From Varibaculum massiliense (GTDB taxonomy: Bacteria; Actinomycetota; Actinomycetes; Actinomycetales; Actinomycetaceae), in NCBI RefSeq assembly GCF_900106855.1, contig NZ_FNWI01000004.1, positions 1,488,001 through 1,552,000 of the forward strand: a DNA stretch of 64,000 nucleotides, written 5' to 3'. Shown here in pieces: positions 26,684 to 41,361 of this stretch (positions are counted from its first letter, which is position 1; every line of letters begins with the position of its first letter). The position numbers and the translations under genes were made by a program. The notes beneath the pieces were generated by a model. The model was given only the letters and a program-made list of their open reading frames with translations, did not search any database and was not told where the DNA came from.

Positions 26684-27946
26684 GTGACCGATATTATTGA
26701 TGAGCTGAAATGGAGGGGCTTACTTGCCCAGCACACGGATCTGGAAAAACTACGCCAGGCACTAGCCGCTGGGCCGGTCACTTTCTATTGCGGTTTTGAT
26801 CCTACTGCTGCTTCTCTGCATCACGGACATCTGGTGCAAGTGCTGATGATGCGGCATTTGCAAAAGGCGGGGCACCGTCCTATTGCCCTGGTAGGGGGAG
26901 CTACCGGCTTAATCGGGGATCCGCGGATGACCGCCGAGCGGCAGCTGCAACCTAAAGAGGTAGTTGCGGGCTGGGTAGAGCGCCTGCGCGGGCAAATCAG
27001 CCGTTTCCTGGATTTCGAGGGCGACAACCCGGCAATCATGGTCAACAATATGGACTGGATCCAGAACCTGGGAGCAATCGAACTTCTGCGTGACCTGGGG
27101 AAGAACTTCCGGATGGGAACCATGCTGTCTAAAGATGCGGTGGCGCGGCGCCTGAAGTCCGAAGAAGGCATTTCCTACACCGAGTTCAGCTACCAAATCC
27201 TGCAAGCCTACGATTTCTTGCAGCTTTACCGCCGTTATGGCTGCACCCTGGAAACTGGGGGCAACGATCAGTGGGGCAACCTGGTGGGCGGCATGGATCT
27301 AATCCACAAGGTAGAGGGCAAAGACGTCCATGTTATGACCACCCCTTTGATCACCAAGGCCGATGGCTCCAAGTTTGGTAAATCCGAGGGCGGAGCAATT
27401 TGGCTAGACCCGGAGATGCTTTCCCCTTACGAGTTCTACCAGTTCTGGCTGGGTGCCGAAGACGCTGATGTAATCAGGTTCCTCAAGGTATTTACTTTCC
27501 TTTCCCGCGAGGAAATCGAAGCGCTGGCAGTCGAGGTAGCCGAGCGTCCTCATAAACGGGAAGCTCAAAAGGCGCTGGCTGCAGAAGTCACCCGCCTGGT
27601 TCATGGTCAAGAGGCGCTGGATCAGGTGCTAGCGGCCACCGAAGCACTGTGGGGTAGTGGTGATTTACGTTCCGTGGACGGCAAGACCCTTAAGGGAGCA
27701 ACTGCCCATTTGCCCAGTGCCCAGGTAGAAATCGGGAAAACTAACCTGGTGGATCTGCTGATAGCGGCGGGTTTTGAGAAGGGGCGCGGAGCGGCCATGC
27801 GCACTATTAAGAACGGCGGCGCCTATCTAAATAATGAAAAAGTTACCGACCCGGATCGGATTATTACTTCCGAGGACGTGTTGCCGGGTTCCTTGGTACT
27901 TTTCCGGAAAGGCAAGCGCAACTTAGCTGCCGCTCACCTGCAGTAA
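26684..27946 (+). CDS. tyrS: Tyrosyl-tRNA synthetase
   Basis: This 420-residue class I synthetase starts at GTG 26684 behind AGAAAGGA. CGFDPTAASLHHGHLVQVL holds the HIGH equivalent, GGNDQWGNLVGGMDLI binds tyrosine and KADGSKFGKSEGGAIWLD holds the KMSKS loop as KFGKS. An S4-type RNA-binding domain closes the chain (GRGAAMRTIKNGGAYLNNEKV). I looked in the 130-bp leader for a T-box specifier and antiterminator and did not see one. Confidence 0.97.
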   Translation: MTDIIDELKWRGLLAQHTDLEKLRQALAAGPVTFYCGFDPTAASLHHGHLVQVLMMRHLQKAGHRPIALVGGATGLIGDPRMTAERQLQPKEVVAGWVERLRGQISRFLDFEGDNPAIMVNNMDWIQNLGAIELLRDLGKNFRMGTMLSKDAVARRLKSEEGISYTEFSYQILQAYDFLQLYRRYGCTLETGGNDQWGNLVGGMDLIHKVEGKDVHVMTTPLITKADGSKFGKSEGGAIWLDPEMLSPYEFYQFWLGAEDADVIRFLKVFTFLSREEIEALAVEVAERPHKREAQKALAAEVTRLVHGQEALDQVLAATEALWGSGDLRSVDGKTLKGATAHLPSAQVEIGKTNLVDLLIAAGFEKGRGAAMRTIKNGGAYLNNEKVTDPDRIITSEDVLPGSLVLFRKGKRNLAAAHLQ

Positions 27947-28130
27947 TAGCCTGTTTTTGGTAATGTGTGAGAGGTCACCGCGTCTCAGTTTGAAGTTTTC
28001 TGAACGCAGTGGGTAAGTTATTACCTGTTGCCCCGGCAAGGAACTTTAGTTCCGGGTCAGTGGGCTAGATTGTTTGACTTAGTATTTAATAGAACTTTGG
28101 TTTTTATGGTCTGTTTCACTTAGAAATAAG
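27947..28130. other. Interval between tyrS and the rRNA promoter
   Basis: No gene is visible. The segment around 28032-28059 (CCCCGGCAAGGAAC, then GTTCCGGG) can form a short imperfect hairpin that may terminate tyrS. The rest is AT-rich and may contain further rRNA promoter or UP-type sequences. Confidence 0.35.
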
Positions 28131-28160
28131 TTGAAAGCCGAAAGTCAAATCTGTTAGACT
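28131..28160 (+). promoter_or_regulatory. Probable rRNA operon promoter
   Basis: TTGAAA (28131-28136) and TAGACT (28155-28160) are spaced by 18 bp, a good sigma-70-type match in the right place, about 315 bp before mature 16S. The following bases (GAGACTCGCGCG) include a GC-rich stretch such as is found at stringently controlled promoters. Confidence 0.55.
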
Positions 28161-28475
28161 GAGACTCGCGCGTTTTTCGCGCAGTAACCTTTACTGATTG
28201 TTTTTGGTTGGTTTGTGGTTTGGTTGTTTGTGTTCTCGATAGTGTGTTTTTTTGTTTTGTTTGTGTGGGATTGGACTGGGCTTGCCTTGTTTTTGGGGTG
28301 GGTTTGGTTTTTTCTTGTTTTTGTTTTTTTGATGCTGATGATTTTGGAACGTTTTGTTTTTTGATTGTTGGTGTTTGTTTTTGCTGGATTGTTTTCTGGC
28401 TTGAACCATTTTTGGTCTGGCTTTTTTGGTTGGATCGTTTTTTTGCCTGCTGTTTTTGGTGGGTTGTTTTTGGTT
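28161..28475 (+). other. T/G-rich rRNA leader
   Basis: The 315-bp transcribed leader is almost only T and G on the plus strand from about 28197 to 28475, with repeated TGGTTT and TTTTTG runs. Long open frames appear on both strands only because of this bias. It probably contains the 5' processing stem of 16S and antitermination signals, but I could not delimit them. Confidence 0.6.
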
Positions 28476-33378
<4,903 letters not shown>

Positions 33379-33548
33379 AAATCACAACACTAAAACACGT
33401 GTTCAAGCATCCACACAAAATTGTCGTCACGAAGACGCTCACACCCACTCTCAAACACCGTCTACAAGAACGGTACCCCCCAAAAAACCGGTCCTTAAAA
33501 GACAATCACCGGTTCAAGAAGAACAAGCAAGGGGGTAAACACATAGTC

Positions 33549-33666
33549 TTGTGGTGGTCATAGCGCCTAGGACACGCCCAGTCCCATCCCGAACCTGGAA
33601 GCTAAGCTAGGCAGCGCTAATGGTACTACGCCCCAACGAGCGCGGGAGAGTAAGACACCACCACAA
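33549..33666 (+). rRNA. rrf: 5S ribosomal RNA
   Basis: TTGTGGTGGT (33549-33558) pairs with ACCACCACAA (33657-33666) to form helix I. The interior contains the universally conserved CCCATCCCGAAC and the loop E-type segment GGTACTACG. The length of about 118 bases is normal. Confidence 0.95.
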
Positions 33667-33676
33667 CCACATTAAA

Positions 33677-33714
33677 CAGGAGGTCAAGCCGCACGGCTTG
33701 ACCTCCTGTCTTTT
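33677..33714 (+). terminator. Intrinsic terminator of the rRNA operon
   Basis: CAGGAGGTCAAGCC (33677-33690) and GGCTTGACCTCCTG (33695-33708) form a perfect 14-bp stem with a four-base loop, followed by TCTTTT. It lies 11 bp after 5S. Confidence 0.92.
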
Positions 33715-33819
33715 AATATGCAGATATAGAAGTAAGTTAAGAAAACAAATTTCGGATTAAAGAAGTTTCGATGCTAGCTGCGAACATTATGAAAGTGCGA
33801 ACACAGATAGGATGAGGAT

Positions 33820-35001
33820 ATGCGTATCGGGATAGTTACAGATTGCTACCCTCCCCATATAGGCGGAATCGAAACCCAAACCTATAACCTGGCGCAACAG
33901 CTAAAACAAGCGGGGCACCAGGTAGAGGTGATTACCGCTACCCGCGCAGGATCCTTTGTGGGTCGGCGGATTGAAGATCAAATTCCGGTGCATCGCCTAG
34001 GGATGCCCACCATTGGCTTTACCCCCATGAACCCCTTTGCCGGTCCCCTATTTCGCGCAATCTTTCCCCATTTTGACTTGCTACATGTCCATATCGGGGT
34101 ACTTTCCCCCTTTGCGCACCTGGCACTGCAGGTAGCAGCACAAGGTACCATTCCCACTTTGGCGACTTTCCACTGTGAGCTTTCGACTTGGGCTCCGCTA
34201 ATGCGTGCCAGCGGATTTTTTGATCGCCTAGTTGAGGCTGGGGTGCTATTTTCTGGAGTGTCCTCCCTAATGAACACCCAAATTAACCAAGTACTACAGC
34301 CGCGGAATCGGCGGCATTGGCCAATAATTCCCAATGGAGTCGATACTAATTTTTGGGCGGCGAATGACCAGACTGCGCAAAAATCTGCCAAACCTGCACC
34401 GGCAGCAAATAGCGAAGGCTTGCCGACGGAAACTGCCAATCTTGGCGGGACGTTGAACTTTGAAGCCGTGAGCGCTATTCGCCTTATGCCCCGCAAACGC
34501 CCCTTCGCCCTCATCAAGTTCGCCCAAACCGTAAACGATCTGTTGGGTAGTCGCGGCAACTTTTCCCTAAAAATTTTTGGGGAGGGCGCGTTGTTGCCCC
34601 TGCTTCTCCGCCAGCCTCAACTTGCCACTGGCCAGGTTAGTTTAGCGGGGCGGCAGGATGCCGATGGCCTCTTAAACGCTTACCGACAGACCGACTTCTT
34701 TATAACTCTTTGCTTGCATGAAAGTTTCGGAATTGCCGCCGCCGAGGCACGTGCCAGTGGATTACCGGTAATCGTGCGCTCGCAAAGCCCAATCACCGAT
34801 TTTATTACCGATGGCGTCACCGGGATTAGTGCTGGTAGCGACCGGGAATTAGCGGAAAAAACTACTAGTGCCCTCCTGGACGGAAGCCTCAGAAAAATGC
34901 AGGAAAACTGCTGCCGGCAGCCCTGTCCGGTTTCATGGGAACGCTGCCTGGAAGCCACTTTTGATGCTTATCAGCTCACCAAAACCCTAGCGGCGCATTA
35001 A
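33820..35001 (+). CDS. Glycosyltransferase family 4 (GT-B fold)
   Basis: This 393-residue protein opens with RIGIVTDCYPPHIGGIETQ, the acceptor-domain start of GT4 enzymes such as mannosyl- and glucosyltransferases of lipid or glycan assembly. The donor domain has SAIRLMPRKRPFALIKF and LHESFGIAAAEARASGLPVI, which contains the E(x7)E nucleotide-sugar motif. Acceptor and donor sugars cannot be determined. The gene stands alone after the rRNA operon and converges on the IclR gene with a 4-bp overlap of the ends. Confidence 0.88.
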   Translation: MRIGIVTDCYPPHIGGIETQTYNLAQQLKQAGHQVEVITATRAGSFVGRRIEDQIPVHRLGMPTIGFTPMNPFAGPLFRAIFPHFDLLHVHIGVLSPFAHLALQVAAQGTIPTLATFHCELSTWAPLMRASGFFDRLVEAGVLFSGVSSLMNTQINQVLQPRNRRHWPIIPNGVDTNFWAANDQTAQKSAKPAPAANSEGLPTETANLGGTLNFEAVSAIRLMPRKRPFALIKFAQTVNDLLGSRGNFSLKIFGEGALLPLLLRQPQLATGQVSLAGRQDADGLLNAYRQTDFFITLCLHESFGIAAAEARASGLPVIVRSQSPITDFITDGVTGISAGSDRELAEKTTSALLDGSLRKMQENCCRQPCPVSWERCLEATFDAYQLTKTLAAH

Positions 35002-35768
35002 GGCAACTTTCCTTCCGCCTGCTGCCGCTTTGCCGCTATGATCCCTTCCGCGCGCCGCATAAAATCTGAGAGCCTACTGGCGGCCGCAACTACCGCAGGG
35101 CCGTGAACTCTGCCTGGCTGGCGTCCCATGCGGTCAATCGGGCCAGAAACACTCAAAGCCGCTACCACTTTCCCAGAAGCTAAACGTACCGGAGCAGAAA
35201 CTGACGCCAACCCGGGTTCACGTTCGCCAATAGATTGCGCCCAGCCGCGGCGGCGGACTACCGAAAGCTGGGTGGCGGTAAAAGAAGCCCCCTGTAAGCC
35301 GCGGTGCAGGCGGTCTGGCTCTTCCCAGGCGAGCAAAATCTGAGCGGCAGAACCAGCCTTCATGGACAGTGCCGAACCGGTAGGAGTAGAGTCGCGCAGC
35401 CCCAGAGGGGACTCACAACTGGCAACCACAATCCGCTGGTCTCCCTGGCGGCGATACATTTGCGTTGATTCTTGGGTGTGTTCACAAAGCGCCTTTAAGA
35501 TCGGGCGAGCCGAAGCTAAAAGGCGATCTTCACCGGCAGCGGAAGCTAGTTCCCCGATGCGTGGCCCCAGTATGAAGCGCCCATGCACATCGCGTGCCAC
35601 GAAACGGTGATACTCCAAAGCAACCGCTAGACGATGGGCGGTAGGACGTGCCAGACCGGTACTGGTAACTAATTGCGCCAGGGTGCCCGGCCCCGCCTCG
35701 AGCGCACTTAGGACGAGGGTGGCCTTGTCGAGAACCCCGACCCCACTTCCTTCACTTTTATTGTCCAT
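34998..35768 (-). CDS. IclR-family regulator, NdgR/LtbR type
   Basis: This protein of about 256 residues starts at ATG 35768 (MDNKSEGS); a longer frame with a TTG start at 35804 is possible. GVLDKATLVLSALEAGPGTLAQLVTSTGLARPTAHRLAVALE is the IclR winged helix and is close to NdgR/LtbR of actinobacteria. The effector domain follows (SALSMKAGSAAQILLAWEEP, GWAQSIGEREPGLASVSAPV). LtbR and NdgR control leuCD and other amino-acid genes, and leuC is immediately divergent here. Confidence 0.88.
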   Translation of the reverse strand: MDNKSEGSGVGVLDKATLVLSALEAGPGTLAQLVTSTGLARPTAHRLAVALEYHRFVARDVHGRFILGPRIGELASAAGEDRLLASARPILKALCEHTQESTQMYRRQGDQRIVVASCESPLGLRDSTPTGSALSMKAGSAAQILLAWEEPDRLHRGLQGASFTATQLSVVRRRGWAQSIGEREPGLASVSAPVRLASGKVVAALSVSGPIDRMGRQPGRVHGPAVVAAASRLSDFMRRAEGIIAAKRQQAEGKLP

Positions 35769-35793
35769 GTACTGATACTGCCATCTTAGAGCG

Positions 35794-35803
35794 TGGAATT
35801 CCA
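35794..35803. promoter_or_regulatory. Palindrome between the IclR regulator and leuC
   Basis: TGGAATTCCA is a perfect 10-bp palindrome in the 90-bp gap between the divergent genes. Its position makes it a candidate site for the IclR-type regulator controlling leuCD and itself. Short palindromes containing an EcoRI-type core also arise by chance. Confidence 0.4.
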
Positions 35804-35858
35804 ACTACACTTTCGAAAGATATGACACGTTCGGGGACACAAAATATAGGAGGTGCGC

Positions 35859-37286
35859 ATGGCTAAGACCTTGGCAGAAAAAGTTTGGGCTGCTCACGTG
35901 GTTAAGCCTGGGGAAAACGGAGCGCCTGACCTGCTATACATAGACCTACATTTATGCCATGAAGTCACCAGCCCCCAGGCCTTCGCGGGGCTGCGGATGG
36001 CGGGGCGAAAAGTGCGTCGTCCTGACCTTACGATTGCCACCGAGGATCACAACACCCCCACGGTGGATATTGATTTGCCAATTAAAGACCAGACTTCCGC
36101 CACCCAGATTCATACTTTGCGGGAAAATGCTAAAGAGTTTGGAATCCGGCTGCACTCCCTGGGGGACGCTGACCAAGGAATCGTGCACGTAGTTGGTCCG
36201 CAACTGGGGCTGACCCAACCGGGGATGACAATTGTGTGCGGAGATTCCCATACTTCTACGCATGGAGCTTTCGGGGCCTTAGCTTTCGGGATCGGCACCT
36301 CGCAGGTAGAGCAGGTTTTGGCCACTCAGACGCTGCCGCTTAAGCCTTTTAAGACTATGGCGGTTAATATCCCCGGGAAGCTCCGCCCGGGAGTGTTCGC
36401 TAAAGATATTATTTTGGCGATTATTGCCAAGATTGGTACCGGCGGCGGGCAGGGATACGTAATCGAATACCGCGGGGAAGCTATCGAAAACCTCTCGATG
36501 GAAGGCCGGATGACGGTGTGCAATATGTCGATTGAGGCAGGCGCGCGGGCAGGGATGATTGCCCCTGACCAAACCACTTTTGACTATATTAAAGGGCGTC
36601 CGCACGCTCCGCAGGGCGAACAGTGGGAAAAAGCTGTGCGCTACTGGCAGGGCCTAGCAACCGATAAGGACGCCAAGTTCGACCGGGAAGTCACGATTCC
36701 TGCCGAAAGTATCGAACCTTTCGTTACCTGGGGAACTAATCCGGGACAGGGGGTACCGCTCAGTGGGAAAGTGCCGGATCCTAAGCAGATGAATACCGAT
36801 AGTGAGCGAGATTCCGCCCGACGCGCCCTCGAATATATGGGGTTAACCCCAGGTACCCCGATGCGTGATATCAAGGTGGATACGGTGTTCATCGGCTCTT
36901 GTACCAACGGGCGAATCGAGGATCTACGTACCGTTGCCCAGGTTTGGGAAGGGCGCAAAAAAGCTAAGGATGTACGGGTACTAGTGGTACCAGGGTCTGC
37001 GCGGGTGCGACTGCAAGCCGAGGCTGAGGGGCTGGATAAAATCTTCACCAGTTTCGGGGCGCAGTGGCGCAATGCTGGCTGTTCAATGTGCTTGGGGATG
37101 AATCCGGACAAGTTGGGGGAGAGGGAGCGCTCGGCTTCTACCTCGAACCGGAACTTTGAGGGGCGGCAAGGAAAGAATTCGCGAACCCACCTGGTGTCGC
37201 CGGCGATTGCCGCGGCCACTGCAGTCACTGGGAAGCTAACTAGTCCCCCGGATTTACCGGCGGTATCTAGCAGGAAAGAGGTATAA
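35859..37286 (+). CDS. leuC: 3-isopropylmalate dehydratase large subunit
   Basis: This 475-residue aconitase-family subunit converts 2- to 3-isopropylmalate with LeuD in leucine synthesis. [56 protein letters not shown] and [14 protein letters not shown] supply the three [4Fe-4S] cysteine ligands (SCTN plus CSMC). I choose ATG 35859 over the GTG at 35853 because the GTG lies inside the AGGAGG ribosome-binding site. leuD follows 3 bp later. Confidence 0.97.
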   Translation: MAKTLAEKVWAAHVVKPGENGAPDLLYIDLHLCHEVTSPQAFAGLRMAGRKVRRPDLTIATEDHNTPTVDIDLPIKDQTSATQIHTLRENAKEFGIRLHSLGDADQGIVHVVGPQLGLTQPGMTIVCGDSHTSTHGAFGALAFGIGTSQVEQVLATQTLPLKPFKTMAVNIPGKLRPGVFAKDIILAIIAKIGTGGGQGYVIEYRGEAIENLSMEGRMTVCNMSIEAGARAGMIAPDQTTFDYIKGRPHAPQGEQWEKAVRYWQGLATDKDAKFDREVTIPAESIEPFVTWGTNPGQGVPLSGKVPDPKQMNTDSERDSARRALEYMGLTPGTPMRDIKVDTVFIGSCTNGRIEDLRTVAQVWEGRKKAKDVRVLVVPGSARVRLQAEAEGLDKIFTSFGAQWRNAGCSMCLGMNPDKLGERERSASTSNRNFEGRQGKNSRTHLVSPAIAAATAVTGKLTSPPDLPAVSSRKEV

Positions 37287-37289
37287 GCG

Positions 37290-37955
37290 ATGAAAAAATT
37301 TATCTCTCATACCGGTATCGGGGTGCCACTGCGGCGCTCTAATGTCGATACTGACCAGATTATTCCCGCCGTCTATCTAAAACGGGTAACCAAAACCGGT
37401 TTCGAGGACGGACTTTTTGCGGCTTGGCGGCAAGATAAAGACTTCGTACTAAATCTCGCTCCCTTTAGAGGCGGCTCTATTCTGGTAGCCGGCCCCGATT
37501 TTGGTACCGGCTCCAGCAGGGAACACGCGGTCTGGGCACTGCGGGACTATGGTTTCAAAGTGGTTTTGGCGCCCAAATTTGCCGATATTTTTCGTGGTAA
37601 CTGTGAAAAGGACGGGATGGTAGCGGCAGTTATTAGTCCGGAGGAATGCCAGACCCTATGGAAAATGTTAGAGGCGGAGCCGGGCAAAGAAATCACAGTT
37701 GACTTAGAAAAACAACTGGTTACTTGCGGTTCTTTTAGCTGCAGCTTCCAAATTGACGACTACACTCGCTGGCGGCTGTTGGAAGGGCTAGACGATATCG
37801 ACCTCACTTTACGGAATGAGGACGCGATTAGCGCTTACGAACAGGCAAGACCAGATTTCATGCCGCGTACCCTGCCCGCTAAGCATTTGCCACCAGCCGA
37901 GGTAGTTTCTGCCCGGGAAGTTACCCTCGGGATGCCTGAGGTCAAGCGCTCTTAA
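37290..37955 (+). CDS. leuD: 3-isopropylmalate dehydratase small subunit
   Basis: This 221-residue partner of LeuC carries the swivel domain. [61 protein letters not shown] and [14 protein letters not shown] are the family motifs. It forms a two-gene operon with leuC, with nearly adjacent stop and start codons. Confidence 0.97.
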   Translation: MKKFISHTGIGVPLRRSNVDTDQIIPAVYLKRVTKTGFEDGLFAAWRQDKDFVLNLAPFRGGSILVAGPDFGTGSSREHAVWALRDYGFKVVLAPKFADIFRGNCEKDGMVAAVISPEECQTLWKMLEAEPGKEITVDLEKQLVTCGSFSCSFQIDDYTRWRLLEGLDDIDLTLRNEDAISAYEQARPDFMPRTLPAKHLPPAEVVSAREVTLGMPEVKRS

Positions 37956-38133
37956 TCTCGTGGCGTAAAACCTGCTCCTGTCCAAGTAGCGTTCCCTAAG
38001 GTTTATCTTTGTTCTTAGCCTAGTTTTCGTGAAAACACCCTTGTTAATAGGGTAGTTTCTCCCAGGTGTCTACTTGAAGCCGCACAGGCAGGTAGACTGG
38101 GAACACTGGGAAAAGCGGAAGGGGAAATAACAC

Positions 38134-39453
38134 GTGGATCCGGTTCTAGAAGTACAAGGCGGACACCCGCTAACAGGTCGTATTAAAGTGCGAGGGGCAA
38201 AAAATTTTGTTCCCAAAGCGATGGTGGCGGCGCTGCTGGGGAAAACCCCTTCCATTTTGAAAAATGTGCCACTGATTCGGGACGTGGATATCGTCTGTGG
38301 TCTGCTGGAACTGCACGGGGTGGTAGCCGAATACGACTCTGCGAGCGGTCAGCTGTATATTGATCCTTCTAATATCGAGGCGGCTCAGGTAGCCAGCATC
38401 GACACCCTGGCAGGATCTTCTAGAATCCCGATACTATTCTGTGGACCGCTCCTGCACCGCCTAGGGGAAGCAATCATACCTGACCTGGGTGGATGTGTGA
38501 TTGGAACGCGTCCTATTGATTTCCACCTTTCGATTCTGCGCTCGTTCGGGGCACAAGTAGACAAGTTGGAATCCGGTATTCATATTGCCGCCCCACAGGG
38601 ACTGCGGGGAGCAGTAATCGAGTTGCCCTATCCTTCGGTGGGGGCAACTGAACAGACCCTGCTGGCGGGGGTACAAGCCGAAGGGATTACGGAGCTGCGG
38701 GGCGCCGCCATCGAACCGGAAATCATGGATCTAATTAACGTCCTCCAAAAGATGGGCGCCATCATCAGCGTAGATACTGATCGCACTATCCAGATTGAAG
38801 GGGTTGAAAACCTGGAAGGTTTCACTCACACTGCCCTCTCCGATCGTATCGAAGCTGCCTCCTGGGGATCAGCAGCCCTCGCCACCCACGGCGATATTTT
38901 TGTGGAGGGTGCTTCCCAGCCAGAAATGATTACCTTCCTAAACGTGTTCCGCAAGGTAGGAGGCGCTTTCTCGGTGGAACGAGATGGGATTCGCTTCTAC
39001 CATCCCGGCGGGGAACTAAAACCGATCGTGTTAGAAACTAATGTGCATCCGGGATTCATGACTGACTGGCAGCAACCCTTGGTAGTGGCACTCACTCAGG
39101 CTCACGGTCTCTCCATCGTGCATGAAACTGTCTATGAGCAGCGCTTTGGGTTTACTGCCGCCCTCAATAAGATGGGGGCGCAAATTCAGTTGTATCGGGA
39201 ATGTTTAACCGGGCTAGCCTGCCGATTCGGGCAAAGAAACTATTACCATTCGGCAGCGATTTCCGGGCCGACCCCGTTACATGGCGCCGATATTACTATT
39301 CCTGACCTGCGGGGAGGTTTCTCCCACTTAATTGCGGCACTGGCCGCCGAAGGAAAATCTACCGTGCGAGGAATCGATATGATTAGCCGCGGGTATGAGC
39401 ATTTCCTGACTAAACTGGGAGCATTAGGTGCGCAAGTTAAGCTGGAAAAATAA
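38134..39453 (+). CDS. murA: UDP-N-acetylglucosamine 1-carboxyvinyltransferase
   Basis: This 439-residue EPSP-synthase-fold enzyme makes the first committed peptidoglycan precursor. KVRGAKNFVPKAMVAALL contains the Lys-Asn pair that contacts UDP-GlcNAc. PDLGGCVIGTRPIDFHL holds Cys121, matching the E. coli Cys115 that fosfomycin alkylates; mycobacteria have Asp there. HPGFMTDWQQPLVVAL and NKMGAQI close the C-terminal lobe. It starts at GTG 38134 behind GGAAGGGG. It is followed closely by plsC, gpsA and ddl, a common actinobacterial envelope cluster. Confidence 0.96.
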   Translation: MDPVLEVQGGHPLTGRIKVRGAKNFVPKAMVAALLGKTPSILKNVPLIRDVDIVCGLLELHGVVAEYDSASGQLYIDPSNIEAAQVASIDTLAGSSRIPILFCGPLLHRLGEAIIPDLGGCVIGTRPIDFHLSILRSFGAQVDKLESGIHIAAPQGLRGAVIELPYPSVGATEQTLLAGVQAEGITELRGAAIEPEIMDLINVLQKMGAIISVDTDRTIQIEGVENLEGFTHTALSDRIEAASWGSAALATHGDIFVEGASQPEMITFLNVFRKVGGAFSVERDGIRFYHPGGELKPIVLETNVHPGFMTDWQQPLVVALTQAHGLSIVHETVYEQRFGFTAALNKMGAQIQLYRECLTGLACRFGQRNYYHSAAISGPTPLHGADITIPDLRGGFSHLIAALAAEGKSTVRGIDMISRGYEHFLTKLGALGAQVKLEK

Positions 39454-39462
39454 GGGGTAAGC

Positions 39463-40317
39463 ATGGCCGGTAAGTTTTCTCGCTTCTATAGGTTTTCTGT
39501 GCGCGTGGCGCGTATCCCGGTAGGGGCGGTTACCCGCCGGCATTGGGAGGGGCAAGAAAACCTGCCCAAAGAAGGCGGGTTTGTTGCGGTAGTTAACCAC
39601 ATTTCCGAGTTTGACTCCATGACCATGATGCACTTTATGACCAGCGCCGGGTATCCAGTGCGGGTTCTATGTAAAGAAGAACTTTTCAAGGTTCCGATTT
39701 TAGGGTCAATTATGCGTTCCTGCGGACAAATTCCGGTTTACCGAGAATCCACCCACTCCCGGGACGCACTTGCTGCCGCGATTGAGGGCTTACAAGCCGG
39801 TGAATGCATAGCCGTTTACGGAGAGGGAACCTTGACTCGAGACCCTGATTTTTGGCCGATGCGGATGAAAACCGGAGCGGCGCGGATGGCGCTATGTGCG
39901 CGCGTTCCGCTAGTGCCGGTGGTGCAGTGGGGGGCGCAAGACGTGCTGGATCGTTACGCTCGTCGCCCAGACCTGAAGGGCAAAAAGGATGTATGGGTAC
40001 ATGCCTTGCCGGCGGTAGACCTCTCTGACCTGTACGATCGGGCTGATGATCCAGAAGTTTGGTATCAGGCAACCGAAAGGATAGAAACGGCAATCTGTCG
40101 CGGGGTGGAGGAAATCCGGGGCGAGAAAATGCCGCACCGTCCTCTAGATCGAAAATCTGCCCGGATGCCTACCAAGCAACAACTAGGGGCGGCAGCGAAA
40201 GCCTGGCGAGCAGACCACCCCGAAAAGCCGGTGACTGCGCGCGCCCTCGGAGAACTTGACCCTTATCTTAAAGGTGGTTTTACCAGCACTAACCCTAAAT
40301 CTAAGCAGGAAGGGTAG
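39463..40317 (+). CDS. plsC: 1-acyl-sn-glycerol-3-phosphate acyltransferase
   Basis: This 284-residue membrane-associated enzyme makes phosphatidic acid. FVAVVNHISEFDSM contains the catalytic NHx4D, GSIMRSCGQIPVYRES the glycerol-phosphate contact region, AVYGEGTLTRDPDF the third motif (EGT) and ALCARVPLVPVVQWG the fourth. It starts 10 bp after murA behind AAGGGG, and belongs to the same cluster. Confidence 0.9.
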   Translation: MAGKFSRFYRFSVRVARIPVGAVTRRHWEGQENLPKEGGFVAVVNHISEFDSMTMMHFMTSAGYPVRVLCKEELFKVPILGSIMRSCGQIPVYRESTHSRDALAAAIEGLQAGECIAVYGEGTLTRDPDFWPMRMKTGAARMALCARVPLVPVVQWGAQDVLDRYARRPDLKGKKDVWVHALPAVDLSDLYDRADDPEVWYQATERIETAICRGVEEIRGEKMPHRPLDRKSARMPTKQQLGAAAKAWRADHPEKPVTARALGELDPYLKGGFTSTNPKSKQEG

Positions 40318-40323
40318 ATTGTT

Positions 40324-41349
40324 ATGTCCGCCTCCTCGGTTCGTAAAGTCGCTGTACTAGGCGCCGGAGCTTGGGGAACCGTATTTGCGCAAATACTTGC
40401 TGATGCTGGCAACCAGGTGCGGATTTGGGCGCGGCGTGCAGAACTGGCTGAACAGATTAATGCGGGCGAAAATCCGCGCTATGTGCCAGGCATAAAACTT
40501 CATGGGATCAAGGCCGCCAGCGACTTGGAATGGGTATGCCAGGGAGCCGGGATGGTAGTGGTATCTATTCCCTCAAACGGGGTGCGAGCTCTGTTGGAGC
40601 AGGTACGCGATTTTATACCCCTAAACGCCACTGTAATATCCCTGGTAAAAGGGCTAGAGGCGGGCTCCTTGCAAATGATGACGGAAGTAATCTCTGAGGC
40701 CGGAGGAATACACCCTTCCCGAATCGTGGCAGTGTCCGGGCCGAACCTTTCCGGGGAGATTGCCCGCCATGAACCCACGGGCGCAGCAGTGGCCGGGCAA
40801 GACTCCTGGCGTGCGGGGCTGGTGGCTTCGCGCATCCACACCCACTATTTCCGTCCCTACGTTGCCGAAGATGTAGTGGGGGTAGAAATCGGTGGGGTAG
40901 TAAAGAACATTATCGCTATGGCGGTAGGTGCCGCCGATGGTTTAGGGCTGGGGGTCAACTCCCGTTCGTTTCTGATTACTCGCGGGCTGGCAGAAATGGT
41001 ACGTCTCGGGGTAGCTATGGGAGGCAAGTCGGATACTTTCTTGGGACTAGCAGGACTTGGCGACCTGGTGGCAACCTGTTCTTCTTCCTCCTCCCGCAAT
41101 TTTGCTTTTGGTTACCGTCTGGGGCAGGGGATGGATATTTCTCAGGCACTTCAGGCTTCGGCGGGAACTGTCGAAGGGGCGCGTTCCTGTCCGGTAGTGC
41201 GCGATTTGGCGCATAAGAAGGGCGTATCTATGCCGATCAACTCCGCTGCCTATCGGGTAATCAGTGGCAAACAGACTTTAGAAGAAGCGTTAGTATCTTT
41301 GAGTACCGGGCCGCGGGTAACTGACGGGCCCAGCGCGCGGATGGTATAG
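40324..41349 (+). CDS. gpsA: Glycerol-3-phosphate dehydrogenase [NAD(P)+]
   Basis: This 341-residue Rossmann enzyme supplies sn-glycerol 3-phosphate for phospholipids. VLGAGAWGTVFAQILADAG is the nucleotide loop, SLVKGLEAGSLQMMTEVI and VSGPNLSGEIARHEPTGAAVA are conserved, and EIGGVVKNIIAMAVGAADGLGLG contains the catalytic Lys. GLAGLGDLVATCSSSSSRNFAFGYRLGQG completes the active site. It lies 7 bp after plsC. Confidence 0.97.
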   Translation: MSASSVRKVAVLGAGAWGTVFAQILADAGNQVRIWARRAELAEQINAGENPRYVPGIKLHGIKAASDLEWVCQGAGMVVVSIPSNGVRALLEQVRDFIPLNATVISLVKGLEAGSLQMMTEVISEAGGIHPSRIVAVSGPNLSGEIARHEPTGAAVAGQDSWRAGLVASRIHTHYFRPYVAEDVVGVEIGGVVKNIIAMAVGAADGLGLGVNSRSFLITRGLAEMVRLGVAMGGKSDTFLGLAGLGDLVATCSSSSSRNFAFGYRLGQGMDISQALQASAGTVEGARSCPVVRDLAHKKGVSMPINSAAYRVISGKQTLEEALVSLSTGPRVTDGPSARMV

Positions 41350-41361
41350 AGAGGACAGGCT

